Shown here: positions 40,901-49,665 of the stretch, piece by piece
How the letters are laid out: each line of letters opens with the position of its first letter
Position numbering within the stretch: the first letter of the stretch is position 1
NCBI RefSeq assembly: GCF_036647415.1
Contig: NZ_JAVXKG010000004.1
Location: forward strand, 62,001 to 126,000
Reading direction: 5' to 3'
DNA from: Empedobacter sp036647415
Lineage (GTDB): Bacteria > Bacteroidota > Bacteroidia > Flavobacteriales > Weeksellaceae
DNA: 64,000 bases
Position numbers and translations under genes: made by a program
The notes under the pieces: model-generated
Databases searched by the model: none
Told to the model about the DNA's origin: nothing
Seen by the model: the letters and a program-made list of their open reading frames with translations, nothing else

Positions 40901-41467
40901 TTATAATGGAAGAATGTTCTTCTCATATTTTTTGTTAATCATAATTGCAGAAGCTTCATAAAACGCTATAAAACCACAAACAATTCCTGTGTAACCAGCA
41001 ACGTGAATTATTTGTTCACTTCCTGTAAAGTTACCTGCGGCTAATAAAAAGAATAACAAGGTAAGCGATGCGAATAATAATTTACCAGTTAGATTTCCTT
41101 TTAATGTTTGTATAAAATTGATTAACGTAAATAATCCCCACATTCCTAAATAACATCCCATTGCATTACCATCTGGTTTTTCTACTCCAAACATTGGTGC
41201 AATCCATGTAAATACTAATGTTAACCAAAAAGCGCCGTATGCCATAAATGCAATACTTCCAAAATCATTTCCTTTTTTCCATTCCATAACTCCAGCTATA
41301 AACTGAGCTCCTCCACCAAAGAAAATACCCATTCCCATAATCATACTATTTACAGGGAAAAAACCTGCATTATGTATATTTAGAAGAATAGTTGTCATTG
41401 CAAAACCAAATAATCCTAATGGACCAGGATTCGCAGTTTGATCTGTAATTTTGTAAAAATCATTCAT
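40901..41467 (-). CDS. Acetate uptake transporter (SatP/GPR1-FUN34-YaaH family)
   Basis: This six-helix membrane protein of 188 residues is taken from the ATG at 41467 (MNDFYKITDQTANPGPLGL). The N-terminal family signature NPGPLGLFGFAMTT (NPAPLGL in E. coli SatP) follows soon after this start, and further upstream codons are poor. Helices contain MGIFFGGGAQFIAGVMEW and AFMAYGAFWLTLVF, both conserved in the family. It would carry acetate or succinate with protons. It lies downstream of yidC but behind terminator hairpins, so it is likely separately transcribed. Confidence 0.9.
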   Translation of the reverse strand: MNDFYKITDQTANPGPLGLFGFAMTTILLNIHNAGFFPVNSMIMGMGIFFGGGAQFIAGVMEWKKGNDFGSIAFMAYGAFWLTLVFTWIAPMFGVEKPDGNAMGCYLGMWGLFTLINFIQTLKGNLTGKLLFASLTLLFFLLAAGNFTGSEQIIHVAGYTGIVCGFIAFYEASAIMINKKYEKNILPL

Positions 41468-41626
41468 CTTTTTATTATTTAAAGACAATGATAATCTGAA
41501 AATAATAAATAACAAACTATTTATCAATAAAAAGTGTATGTTGTACACTAGTTAGCTGATTGTAATTGGATAAATTATTAATAATAAAATAATTAAATCA
41601 ATAAAAAAATCAGTGTCCTGATTAAA

Positions 41627-41662
41627 TAAAAAATCCGTTAATTATTATTAACGGATTTTTAA
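41627..41662 (-). terminator. Terminator of the pyrG-yidC unit
   Basis: A 14-base-pair stem (AAAAATCCGTTAAT and complement, loop TATT) with flanking A and T runs, 19 bases beyond the yidC stop. A second, smaller hairpin (AATCAG-GACA-CTGATT followed by T residues on the minus strand) at about 41603-41624 may back it up. Confidence 0.88.
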
Positions 41663-41680
41663 GATTATTTGAAAGAAATA

Positions 41681-43525
41681 TTATTTCTTCTTATTATTTT
41701 TTTGTTGCTCTTGCATTTCTTGTGCTTGTTGCATCATGTTTTGCATTTTCGAAGCAAACTTACCTTGTTTTTTAGGTTTCGTTTTATTTGTTTCAATAAT
41801 TTGATGAATCTTAGCTTCATTTATCATAAACTTCTTGATGTACAATACAATGAAGATATTAATAGCATTGGATACTAAGTAATACCAAGATAATCCAGAT
41901 GCATAATTGTTTAAGAAAACAAAGAAGAATACTGGCATTACATACATCATGTACTTCATGAATTGCATATTTGGCATACCTTCTTGTTGTGGCATTTGGA
42001 AATTATCCATAGATCCTGAAATTTTGAAATAAATCATCATTGCTACAATATACAATACAGCAAATATACTTAAGTGTCCATTTAATAATGGAACCCATTC
42101 TGGTAATCTAATAATGTCATCATAAGCCGTTAAGTCATCTACAAACCAAAAAGGAACTCCTCTTAAATCAATCAAGTTAGGGAAGAAGCGGAATAAGGCA
42201 TAAAAGATAGGAATTTGTAACAATGCTGGTAAACATCCTGCTAAAGGATTAATACCTGCTGTGCGATAAATTTCCATTGTCTCTTGTTGCTTTTTCATTG
42301 CATCTTTAGAGTCTTTGTACTTTTCGTTGATTGCGTTCAGTTCTGGACGAACTACTTTCATCAAAGCAGATTGACGGTATTGTTTGTACATAACTGGTGA
42401 TAAAATTAACTTAACAACAATTGTCATTAAGAAAATTACCCAACCGTATGTGATACCTACAGAAGCTAACCACTTAAAGATATTTAAAAAGAAATATTTA
42501 TTTAACCAACCAAATAATCCCCAACCAAAATCAATTAAGTTTTGAAATCCTTTGTCGTTATAACTTGTCAGCATTTTATAATCTAATGGAATAAAATCCC
42601 ATGTAAATTTATAGTTCATTTCACTGTTTTTTAATTCCATTTGAGAATTTAAGTGAAAATGTTTACTGTGTGTTAAATCTTCTTTTTCAGAATTTTTAGA
42701 TCCTCCATTTGTATTCTTAAAACCTTCGTCATAAGATAATACAGATGCAAAAAACTGTTGTTTATTTGCAACCCACGAAATAGATTCTTCTTCGTTCCAC
42801 TCATCAGCTCCAAATAATTCATATTCGATGTCTTTGTTTCCTTTGAATTGAAAATAGGTATGTGACCAATATTTTTCTTGATCTTTTCCTTTTTCTGTAC
42901 TAAAAGCATCCATAGTCCAAGCTAAGTCTACTTTGTTATCTGCCGTAATGTTAGATAAACCTTGTGTCTTAACTTCAAAATCAATTCCGTAAGCATTTCC
43001 TAATGTGTAGATATACTGAATTTGACTATTTTGTGCATTCGCAGTAAATGTAATAATAGTGTTATTTGCATTTTTTTGTACTACAGGTACAAAAACCAAA
43101 TCGGCTACATTAAGAACAGCTCCCTGTTTTGTTTTGAATGACAAGTTAAATTTACTCGATCCGTTTTTTATTAAATGTAAAGGATCTTTGTTTCCGTCTT
43201 TTTTCGCGTCATAGGCATCAAATCCGATAATTTCTACATCAGAAATTTGAGCACCTTTTGGTGAAAACTTAACTTTTAATTTATCATTACTTACTTCAAC
43301 ATCTTTTGCAAGTGTAGAATCTACAGCTTGAAAAGCTTGTGTTGTAGCTGTTTTGTTTAATTGTGCTTGCTTTTGCTCTTGTTGCTGTTTCTGAACTAAT
43401 TCTTTCTTTTCAGCTTCGATTTGTTCTTCCGAAGGCTTATTCAAGAAATAGAAAACACCAAAAAGAATGGCAATTAATACGAAACCAATCGTTTGGTTAA
43501 AATCAAATTTTTTCTCTTGTTGCAT
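41681..43525 (-). CDS. yidC: Membrane protein insertase YidC
   Basis: YidC inserts and folds inner-membrane proteins, with or without SecYEG. The 614-residue protein has the Gram-negative plan: an N-terminal helix (FNQTIGFVLIAILFGVFYFL), a large periplasmic beta domain (about 50-350), then five helices with the hydrophilic-groove region (VVKLILSPVMYKQYRQSALMKVV), NPLAGCLPALLQIPIFYALF and the C-terminal helices. A basic, Met/Gln-rich tail follows (QNMMQQAQEMQEQQKNNKKK), which may contact ribosomes. Its start overlaps the end of pyrG by 23 bases, so the two are cotranscribed. Confidence 0.97.
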   Translation of the reverse strand: MQQEKKFDFNQTIGFVLIAILFGVFYFLNKPSEEQIEAEKKELVQKQQQEQKQAQLNKTATTQAFQAVDSTLAKDVEVSNDKLKVKFSPKGAQISDVEIIGFDAYDAKKDGNKDPLHLIKNGSSKFNLSFKTKQGAVLNVADLVFVPVVQKNANNTIITFTANAQNSQIQYIYTLGNAYGIDFEVKTQGLSNITADNKVDLAWTMDAFSTEKGKDQEKYWSHTYFQFKGNKDIEYELFGADEWNEEESISWVANKQQFFASVLSYDEGFKNTNGGSKNSEKEDLTHSKHFHLNSQMELKNSEMNYKFTWDFIPLDYKMLTSYNDKGFQNLIDFGWGLFGWLNKYFFLNIFKWLASVGITYGWVIFLMTIVVKLILSPVMYKQYRQSALMKVVRPELNAINEKYKDSKDAMKKQQETMEIYRTAGINPLAGCLPALLQIPIFYALFRFFPNLIDLRGVPFWFVDDLTAYDDIIRLPEWVPLLNGHLSIFAVLYIVAMMIYFKISGSMDNFQMPQQEGMPNMQFMKYMMYVMPVFFFVFLNNYASGLSWYYLVSNAINIFIVLYIKKFMINEAKIHQIIETNKTKPKKQGKFASKMQNMMQQAQEMQEQQKNNKKK

Positions 43526-45155
43526 TTAATAAATCATTTTGTTTATTGGACAAAGCCGCTTCGATAAAACTTATAAATAAAGGATGTGGCGAAGCAACTG
43601 TACTCTTGTATTCCGGATGGAATTGTACACCAATATAATACGGGTGTTGTTTATGTTCTAAAATTTCGACTAAATCCGTTTCTGGGTTTTTACCAACTGG
43701 CATAAATCCATTTTCTACGAATTCTGAATAATACTCGTTATTAAATTCATATCTATGACGATGACGCTCTAAAATTGTAGTTGTGTTGTAAACATTCTGT
43801 ATTTTAGAACCTTCTGTTAATTCACATTTCCAATTTCCTAAACGCATTGTTCCTCCTTTATCCGATACATCTTTTTGATCTTCCATCAAACTAATTACTG
43901 GATGTGGAGTTGTTAAATCCATTTCTGCAGAATCTGCTTTTTCGTAACCTAATACATTACGAGCAAATTCTATCGCCATAATTTGCATTCCCAAACAAAT
44001 TCCTAACGTTGGGACATTGTTGCGACGTGCATAATTTGCTGCGATTATTTTTCCTAAAATTCCACGATCTCCAAAACCTGGAGCAATTAATACACCTGAA
44101 ACACCTTTCAACATTTCGCCAACATTGTCTTCTGTAATATCACCAGAATAAACCCAACGTACTTTTACGCTTGTTTCACAAGTTGCAGCGGCATGTGTAA
44201 ATGCTTCTGTAATTGATTTATAAGAATCGTGTAGCGAAACATATTTACCAACTAAGGCAATTTCTATTTCGTTTTTAGGATTTTTATGGTTGTTCAAGAA
44301 TTTATTCCAAACTGTAAAATCTGGGTCTTGATCAGCTGGCAAATCTAAGCCTTTTAAAACAACTTCGTCAAAATTTTGTTCATGTAATAAAAATGGAACT
44401 TCATAAATTGTATCCGCATCCATACATTCGATCACATTTTCTTTGCGAACATTACAGAATTGAGCCAATTTAGCTTTTACATCTTTTGGTAAATGATGTT
44501 CAGTTCGTGTTACTAAAACATTCGCCTGAATACCACTTTCCATTAATGTACGAACAGAATGTTGAGTTGGTTTTGTTTTTAATTCGCCTGAAGCAGCTAA
44601 AAATGGAACTAAAGTTAGGTGAATAACCAAAGAGTTATGTTCTCCTAATTCCCAGTTTAGTTGACGAATAGTTTCGATATAAGGTAAAGATTCTATATCT
44701 CCGACAGTTCCACCAATTTCGGTAATAATGATATCATAATCACCTGTGTTACCTAATAATTTGATACGACGTTTGATTTCGTTTGTGATATGAGGAACAA
44801 CTTGAACTGTTTTTCCTAAATAATCTCCACGACGTTCTTTTTCTATAACGGTTTGATAAATTCGACCTGTAGTAACAGAGTTAGCACGTGATGTAGCGCG
44901 GTTCAAAAAGCGCTCATAATGTCCTAAATCTAAATCAGTTTCTGCACCATCTTCCGTTACATAGCATTCACCATGCTCGTAAGGATTAAGTGTTCCTGGG
45001 TCTACATTTATATAAGGATCTAATTTTTGTATAGTAACCCTATATCCTCTTGCTTCTAGTAGCATTCCTAATGAAGATGCTACAATTCCTTTCCCTAACG
45101 ACGATGTTACTCCTCCGGTAACGAAAATGTACTTTGCTGTTTTGCTTGTTTCCAT
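43503..45155 (-). CDS. pyrG: CTP synthase
   Basis: CTP synthase aminates UTP to CTP with glutamine-derived ammonia. The 550-residue protein has the amidoligase domain with FVTGGVTSSLGKGIVASSLG (P-loop) and DPYINVDPGTLNPYEHGECYVTEDGAETDLDLGHYERF, and the class-I glutaminase domain with GICLGMQ (catalytic Cys near 390) and the late HPEY His-Glu pair. The length is standard. It is preceded by a good -7 box and by the divergently spaced SRP RNA gene on the same strand. Confidence 0.98.
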   Translation of the reverse strand: METSKTAKYIFVTGGVTSSLGKGIVASSLGMLLEARGYRVTIQKLDPYINVDPGTLNPYEHGECYVTEDGAETDLDLGHYERFLNRATSRANSVTTGRIYQTVIEKERRGDYLGKTVQVVPHITNEIKRRIKLLGNTGDYDIIITEIGGTVGDIESLPYIETIRQLNWELGEHNSLVIHLTLVPFLAASGELKTKPTQHSVRTLMESGIQANVLVTRTEHHLPKDVKAKLAQFCNVRKENVIECMDADTIYEVPFLLHEQNFDEVVLKGLDLPADQDPDFTVWNKFLNNHKNPKNEIEIALVGKYVSLHDSYKSITEAFTHAAATCETSVKVRWVYSGDITEDNVGEMLKGVSGVLIAPGFGDRGILGKIIAANYARRNNVPTLGICLGMQIMAIEFARNVLGYEKADSAEMDLTTPHPVISLMEDQKDVSDKGGTMRLGNWKCELTEGSKIQNVYNTTTILERHRHRYEFNNEYYSEFVENGFMPVGKNPETDLVEILEHKQHPYYIGVQFHPEYKSTVASPHPLFISFIEAALSNKQNDLLNATREKI

Positions 45156-45178
45156 TGAAATATTTAAATCAATGGTTG

Positions 45179-45186
45179 CAAATTTA
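45179..45186 (-). promoter_or_regulatory. Candidate -7 box (TAAATTTG) for pyrG-yidC
   Basis: TAAATTTG on the minus strand is a perfect TAnnTTTG match, 23 bases before the pyrG ATG, between pyrG and the SRP RNA gene. Confidence 0.5.
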
Positions 45187-45240
45187 AGAATAAATAATGG
45201 GGTAAAAAAAAGTGTAGTGTTATTTTAAGAAAAATAAAAA

Positions 45241-45338
45241 TAGGCAAGCGATCTACATCACACCGCTACAACCGTATACCTTTGCTACGTTCCCGTCCTG
45301 GAGGATTAAACAGGAGCTGGTTGTGTAGGACTTGCCTA
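45241..45338 (-). ncRNA. ffs: Signal recognition particle RNA, small bacterial (4.5S) type
   Basis: The minus strand encodes an RNA of about 98 bases that folds end to end: TAGGCAAG pairs with CTTGCCTA, with further pairing inward. The apical part reads CCAGGACGGGAACGTAGCAAAGG, which has the GGAA tetraloop closed by CG pairs (complement at 45288-45295) and the conserved AGCA side of the Ffh-binding internal loop. This is the SRP RNA that, with Ffh, targets nascent membrane proteins. A perfect -7 box sits immediately before its 5' end. A T-rich stretch follows its 3' end. The rest of the 379-base gap to 45534 has only promoter boxes. Confidence 0.88.
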
Positions 45339-45341
45339 TTG

Positions 45342-45349
45342 CAAAGGTA
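45342..45349 (-). promoter_or_regulatory. -7 box (TACCTTTG) of the SRP RNA gene
   Basis: TACCTTTG on the minus strand lies three bases from the first paired base of the SRP RNA, the distance expected for a -7 element. It therefore both supports the RNA 5' end and calibrates the spacing of other TAnnTTTG boxes in this window. Confidence 0.65.
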
Positions 45350-45522
45350 ATAATGTTTTTTAAAAATAAAAGAATTTTAATGAAAGTTTTTCGTAATTTT
45401 AATAGATTTTTCTATTTCTATTTCATTTTGAATAGATTATGATAAAATAAAATTGTCTTAATTTTTTATATTTACTTTTCTAAATCATACAAATTAATAG
45501 ATAAAGAATTAAGGGATATAAT

Positions 45523-45530
45523 TATCTTTG
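45523..45530 (+). promoter_or_regulatory. Candidate -7 box (TATCTTTG) abutting the DUF4199 start
   Basis: TATCTTTG ends four bases before the ATG at 45535 (CAAA between). A transcript beginning at the normal distance would start at or next to the ATG, so it is predicted to be leaderless. Confidence 0.5.
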
Positions 45531-45534
45531 CAAA

Positions 45535-46104
45535 ATGATAAGTTTCAATAATATTTTTAAAAATGCATTAGTGCTAACGGGAATTACCTTAGTATTGTTT
45601 TTTGCACTATACTTCTATTTTTCGTTAAACGGAACTGTTTCTATAGAAGATTATTATACCTACAGTTTTATCATCTGTTGTTTTGTTGTTTTACCTATTT
45701 ATGCGATTTATTGTTTCTTTACAATTTTCAAACTTGCAAAATCAAAAGCAATTAACTATACATCTGTTGATGATTTGATGACTTTTAAAGATGGTTTTAA
45801 AGTCGGATTTTACACTATTTTCTTTGCAGGAATTATTAGTTTAATTGTTATTTTTGTGTTTTTTAACACCTATGGATTATGGTTACAAGATGAATTAAAA
45901 CAGTGGCTATGGAACACGATTACCTATAATCCGACAGATCCAGGCTTGAAAAAATATTTAGAATCAAAACCAGATTCATTGAGTTATAAAACGATTAATT
46001 TATTTACAATAAAAAATTTCTTCGGTTTATTTTCAATTTTCTTATCTTTCTACATTGCTATTTCGGCATTGTTTTCGCAATTCTTAAAAAAACGTGTTTT
46101 TTAA
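45535..46104 (+). CDS. DUF4199 membrane protein
   Basis: This 189-residue protein has four hydrophobic helices (about 10-30, 40-64, 88-110 and 155-180) and the DDLMTFKDGFKVGFYTIFFAGI segment between helices two and three typical of DUF4199. The function is unknown. In flavobacteria this family is usually encoded just before a DPM1-like glycosyltransferase, as here (three bases apart), so a role in the same membrane glycolipid process is possible. Confidence 0.85.
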   Translation: MISFNNIFKNALVLTGITLVLFFALYFYFSLNGTVSIEDYYTYSFIICCFVVLPIYAIYCFFTIFKLAKSKAINYTSVDDLMTFKDGFKVGFYTIFFAGIISLIVIFVFFNTYGLWLQDELKQWLWNTITYNPTDPGLKKYLESKPDSLSYKTINLFTIKNFFGLFSIFLSFYIAISALFSQFLKKRVF

Positions 46105-46107
46105 CAT

Positions 46108-47070
46108 ATGGATATTTCAGTTGTAGTTCCTTTATTGAACGAACAAGATTCTTTGGAAGAGTTATTCTATCGAATCAAAAAAGTGTGTGAGCAAAATGAT
46201 TTCTCATTCGAGGTAATTTTCGTTGATGACGGAAGTACAGATGATTCTTGGCAAATTATAGAATATATGGCCAACTTCAATCCAGAAGTAAAAGGAATTA
46301 AATTTCGTAAAAACTATGGTAAATCGCCAGCATTAAGTGCAGCTTTCAAAGAAGTGAAAGGTGACGTTGTGATTACTATGGATGCAGATTTACAAGATTT
46401 TCCTGAAGAAATTCCTTCTTTATATAATATGCTGAAAAATAAAAAAGCAGATATTGTTTCAGGTTGGAAAGAAAATCGTCAAGATAATAAATTGACAAAA
46501 AATTTACCTTCAAAATTATTTAATGGTGTTGCACGTAAAACTTCTGGCGTACAATTACATGATTTTAACTGTGGTTTGAAAGCATATCGTTGGGAGGTAA
46601 CGCAGAATATAGAGTTGTATGGTGATATGCACCGTTATATTCCTGTTTTAGCTAAAAATGCAGGTTATTCGAATATTACAGAGAAAAAAGTAAAACATCA
46701 AGCACGTAAATATGGTGTTTCTAAATTTGGAGCAAATCGTTTTGTAAATGGTTTCTTAGATTTGATTACGCTTTATTTTACATCGAAATTTGGTAATAAA
46801 CCAATGCATATTTTCGGTTTATTAGGAACATTGATGTTTATTTTAGGATTTTTTGCTTCATTTTATTTAGGAATAGAAAAATTATATAAAGTATATATTT
46901 CGCACACATCAGCGCCATTGGTTACAGAAAGTCCTTACTTTTATATTTCTATGGTCTTTATGATTTTAGGAACTCAGTTATTTTTGGCGGGATTTTTGGG
47001 CGAATTAATTGTTCGTAATAATCGCGAAAAACAATTATATTTAGTTCAGAAAGAAATCAATCTAAATTAA
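46108..47070 (+). CDS. Polyprenyl-phosphate glycosyltransferase (GT2, DPM1/GtrB-like)
   Basis: This 320-residue enzyme has a cytoplasmic GT-A domain (ISVVVPLLNEQDSLEELFYRI, VIFVDDGSTDDSW, MDADLQDFPEEIPSL with DxD, then FNCGLKAYRWEV) and two C-terminal membrane helices (about 233-258 and 275-300), the plan of GtrB and ArnC-type enzymes. These move a sugar from a nucleotide to undecaprenyl phosphate to make a donor used outside the membrane. It follows the DUF4199 gene. The sugar cannot be told from the sequence. Confidence 0.9.
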   Translation: MDISVVVPLLNEQDSLEELFYRIKKVCEQNDFSFEVIFVDDGSTDDSWQIIEYMANFNPEVKGIKFRKNYGKSPALSAAFKEVKGDVVITMDADLQDFPEEIPSLYNMLKNKKADIVSGWKENRQDNKLTKNLPSKLFNGVARKTSGVQLHDFNCGLKAYRWEVTQNIELYGDMHRYIPVLAKNAGYSNITEKKVKHQARKYGVSKFGANRFVNGFLDLITLYFTSKFGNKPMHIFGLLGTLMFILGFFASFYLGIEKLYKVYISHTSAPLVTESPYFYISMVFMILGTQLFLAGFLGELIVRNNREKQLYLVQKEINLN

Positions 47071-47085
47071 TAAAATCAACCAACT

Positions 47086-47790
47086 ATGAAAAAAGCTTTA
47101 TTATTAGGATTATTAACTTTTGTTGTAACCTCATGTTCATCGTCTATTGACGGAGATGGCGTAGCAACAGCTCAAAAAGAGTACACAGCAAGTAGCATCA
47201 AAGATTTGAATGTTTCTTGTAATTGTAATGTAATTCTTGTGCCTGGAAATAAAACAGGTGTAAAAGTAGAATCGCATCAAAATATTATTGATAATTTGGT
47301 CGTCGATGCAAAAAATAATTCATTAGATATTACAGAAAAAAGTAATGTAGATCAATACAGTGCTTATGATATTTATGTTTATGTAACGCGCGATTTAGAA
47401 AAATTAAAAATAGACAAACAAACTTCTTTAACAACTTCAGGAACTTTAAATGTTGATGAATTGGCATTAGAAGTAAACGATCAAGCCAAAATAAATCAGA
47501 CTTTTTTGATAACAAATAATTTTGATTTAAAAGCAGATGATCAATCTAATATTATGTTAGAAGGAACCGCAGGAACCATGAAAGTGAAAGCTTATGGTGA
47601 AGCAAAGCTTAATTTGTTTAAATATGAAGTAAACGAAGCTGATATTACAACAGATGACAATGCGTTATTAGATATCAATGCTCGTCAAACTTTATATGGT
47701 TCTGCAAAAGGAAATTCAATCGTAAATTTTATGGGTGATCCTAACAAGGATACAAAAATAACTGACCGCGCCCAAGTACTAAAAAAATAA
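47086..47790 (+). CDS. GIN-domain (DUF2807) lipoprotein
   Basis: This 234-residue protein has a lipobox in FVVTSCSSS (Cys17) and a right-handed beta-helix made of short repeats (SSIKDLNVSCNCNVILVPGNK, then alternating strands such as ADDQSNIMLEGTAGTMKVKAYGEAKLNL), the pattern of the putative auto-transporter adhesin/GIN domain. Such lipoproteins are abundant on bacteroidotal surfaces with unknown function. It lies in a plus-strand run with the GT2 and mutase genes. Confidence 0.85.
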   Translation: MKKALLLGLLTFVVTSCSSSIDGDGVATAQKEYTASSIKDLNVSCNCNVILVPGNKTGVKVESHQNIIDNLVVDAKNNSLDITEKSNVDQYSAYDIYVYVTRDLEKLKIDKQTSLTTSGTLNVDELALEVNDQAKINQTFLITNNFDLKADDQSNIMLEGTAGTMKVKAYGEAKLNLFKYEVNEADITTDDNALLDINARQTLYGSAKGNSIVNFMGDPNKDTKITDRAQVLKK

Positions 47791-47799
47791 TAGACAAGA

Positions 47800-49515
47800 A
47801 TGAATTCAAGTTTAGATAATGCTAAATTATGGCTTTCTGACGCTTATGATGCGGAAACAAGAAAGGCTGTTCAAGATTTAATCGATAATAATCCAACCGA
47901 ATTAGACGATTCTTTTTACCGTAACCTTGAGTTTGGTACAGGAGGAATGCGTGGAATAATGGGAGTTGGTACAAACCGATTAAACAAGTATACACTTGGA
48001 GCAGCAACACAAGGTTTAGCAAATTACATCAATCAAACCTATCCAAATAAAGAAAAATCGGTTGCAATTGCATACGATGTTCGCCACAATTCGGATACAT
48101 TTGCTAAGATGGTTGCAGATGTATTAACAGCAAATGGAATAAAAGTTTATTTGTTCGAGTCTTTTCGTCCAACGCCAGAACTTTCTTATACAGTTCGTCA
48201 TTTAGGTTGCGACGCAGGTATTGTATTAACGGCTTCACATAATCCTCCTGTTTACAACGGATACAAAGTTTATTGGAATGATGGTGCGCAAATTGTTCCT
48301 CCACAAGATGGAGCAATTATTAATGAAGTTAACAATGTAAAAGTTGACGAAATCAAATTCAAAGGAAACGATGACTTACTAACTTATATTGGTAAAGAAA
48401 TTGATGATGCTTTTATTGATGCATGTGTAGAGAATGGTAGTTTTACAGATGAAGGTAAAAAAGATATTAAAATTGTTTTTACTTCAATTCATGGAACTGC
48501 AGTTGCTATAACACCAAAAGCATTCGAAAAAGCAGGTTTTACACAAGTTCATCAAGTTCCAGAACAAGCAATTCCAAGTGGTGATTTTCCTACTGTGAAA
48601 TCACCAAATCCAGAAGAACCAGAAGCATTAACAATGGCTGTTGGTTTAGCAAACGAAATTGGTGCTGATGTTGTTATTGGGACAGATCCTGATGCAGACC
48701 GTGTGGGCGTTGCAACACGAAATAACGATGGAGAAATTGTTTTGCTTAACGGAAACCAAATGAACACTGTTTTAACTTACTATTTATTAGAAAAATGGCA
48801 AGAAGCAGGAAAATTAAATGGAAAAGAATTTATAGGATCGACAATCGTTACTTCTGATATTTTCTATGATATTGCAGCTAAATTTAATGTTGATTGTAAA
48901 GTTGGATTAACAGGTTTCAAATGGATTTCCGATATGATTCGTCAATTTGAAGGTGTTGAGAAATTTATTGGAGGAGGAGAAGAATCTTTCGGATTTATGG
49001 TTGGTGATTTTATTCGCGATAAAGATTCTGTAACAACAGCTTTATTAGTATCAGAAATAGCAGCAGTTCAAAAAGCCAAAGGAAGTTCTTTGTATAATAA
49101 ATTGATTGAAATTTATGCAGAACTTGGTAAATCTTATCAAGAAGATTTAATCAGTATTGTAAAACCTGGTAAAGAAGGTGCAGAATTAATTGCTAAAATG
49201 ATGGTAGAATTTAGATCAAATCCACCAAAAGAATTAGCAGGATCTAAAGTTATTCGTACCAAAGATTTCCAAACTTCTATTGATAAAGATTTAATTTCTG
49301 GAGAAGAAAAAACAATTGATATTCCAAAATCTAATGTATTAATTTTCTATACAGAAGACGGGAGTAAAGTTGCTTGTCGTCCTTCGGGAACAGAACCAAA
49401 AATTAAATATTATTTTTCTGTAAATGCACCTTTAGCAAATACAGTAGATTATTTAAAAGTTCAAGAAACTTTATTAGGTAAAATTGATCAATTGAAAAAT
49501 GATTTCAGTAACTAA
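47800..49515 (+). CDS. Phospho-sugar mutase (phosphoglucomutase/phosphomannomutase)
   Basis: This 571-residue phosphohexomutase of the PgcA/PGM2 type interconverts hexose-1- and 6-phosphates. It begins with EFGTGGMRGIMGVGTNRLN near residue 44. The catalytic loop is TASHNPPVYNGYKVYW (Ser146), the metal loop DPDADR near 296, the sugar loop GGEESFGF near 393 and the phosphate site RPSGTEPKIKYY near 527. It differs clearly from the shorter glmM product at 39022. It ends at a UUCG-loop terminator. Confidence 0.92.
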   Translation: MNSSLDNAKLWLSDAYDAETRKAVQDLIDNNPTELDDSFYRNLEFGTGGMRGIMGVGTNRLNKYTLGAATQGLANYINQTYPNKEKSVAIAYDVRHNSDTFAKMVADVLTANGIKVYLFESFRPTPELSYTVRHLGCDAGIVLTASHNPPVYNGYKVYWNDGAQIVPPQDGAIINEVNNVKVDEIKFKGNDDLLTYIGKEIDDAFIDACVENGSFTDEGKKDIKIVFTSIHGTAVAITPKAFEKAGFTQVHQVPEQAIPSGDFPTVKSPNPEEPEALTMAVGLANEIGADVVIGTDPDADRVGVATRNNDGEIVLLNGNQMNTVLTYYLLEKWQEAGKLNGKEFIGSTIVTSDIFYDIAAKFNVDCKVGLTGFKWISDMIRQFEGVEKFIGGGEESFGFMVGDFIRDKDSVTTALLVSEIAAVQKAKGSSLYNKLIEIYAELGKSYQEDLISIVKPGKEGAELIAKMMVEFRSNPPKELAGSKVIRTKDFQTSIDKDLISGEEKTIDIPKSNVLIFYTEDGSKVACRPSGTEPKIKYYFSVNAPLANTVDYLKVQETLLGKIDQLKNDFSN

Positions 49516-49539
49516 ACAATTCAATTAAAAAAATAGATT

Positions 49540-49567
49540 AAAGCTGTTCTTCGGAGCAGCTTTTTTT
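49540..49567 (+). terminator. Intrinsic terminator with TTCG loop
   Basis: The stem AAGCTGTTC / GAGCAGCTT closes a TTCG tetraloop and is followed by seven T residues, 25 bases after the mutase stop codon. Confidence 0.9.
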
Positions 49568-49604
49568 GTGTTTTAAGACTAATTAAGAATCTAAATTTTG
49601 AGAA

Positions 49605-49640
49605 ATCAAAAAAGCAACTATCAAAGGATAATTGCTTTTA
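49605..49640 (-). terminator. Terminator of the downstream PiT gene
   Basis: AAAAGCAACTATC and GATAATTGCTTTT pair (one G-U) around an AAAG loop. On the minus strand the hairpin is followed by a T run, 26 bases beyond the PiT stop codon. Confidence 0.82.
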
Positions 49641-49665
49641 GAGTTATTTAGTTAAAATTATTTTT

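Noticed and set aside
41468..41548. Longer start for the acetate transporter, adding a hydrophobic leader
   Set aside because: The family starts shortly before the NPxPLGL motif, and the extension is low-complexity and AT-rich.
45241..45338. The inverted repeat read as a terminator or a plus-strand RNA
   Set aside because: The GGAA loop and AGCA core occur on the minus strand and match SRP RNA, and a -7 box precedes only the minus-strand 5' end.
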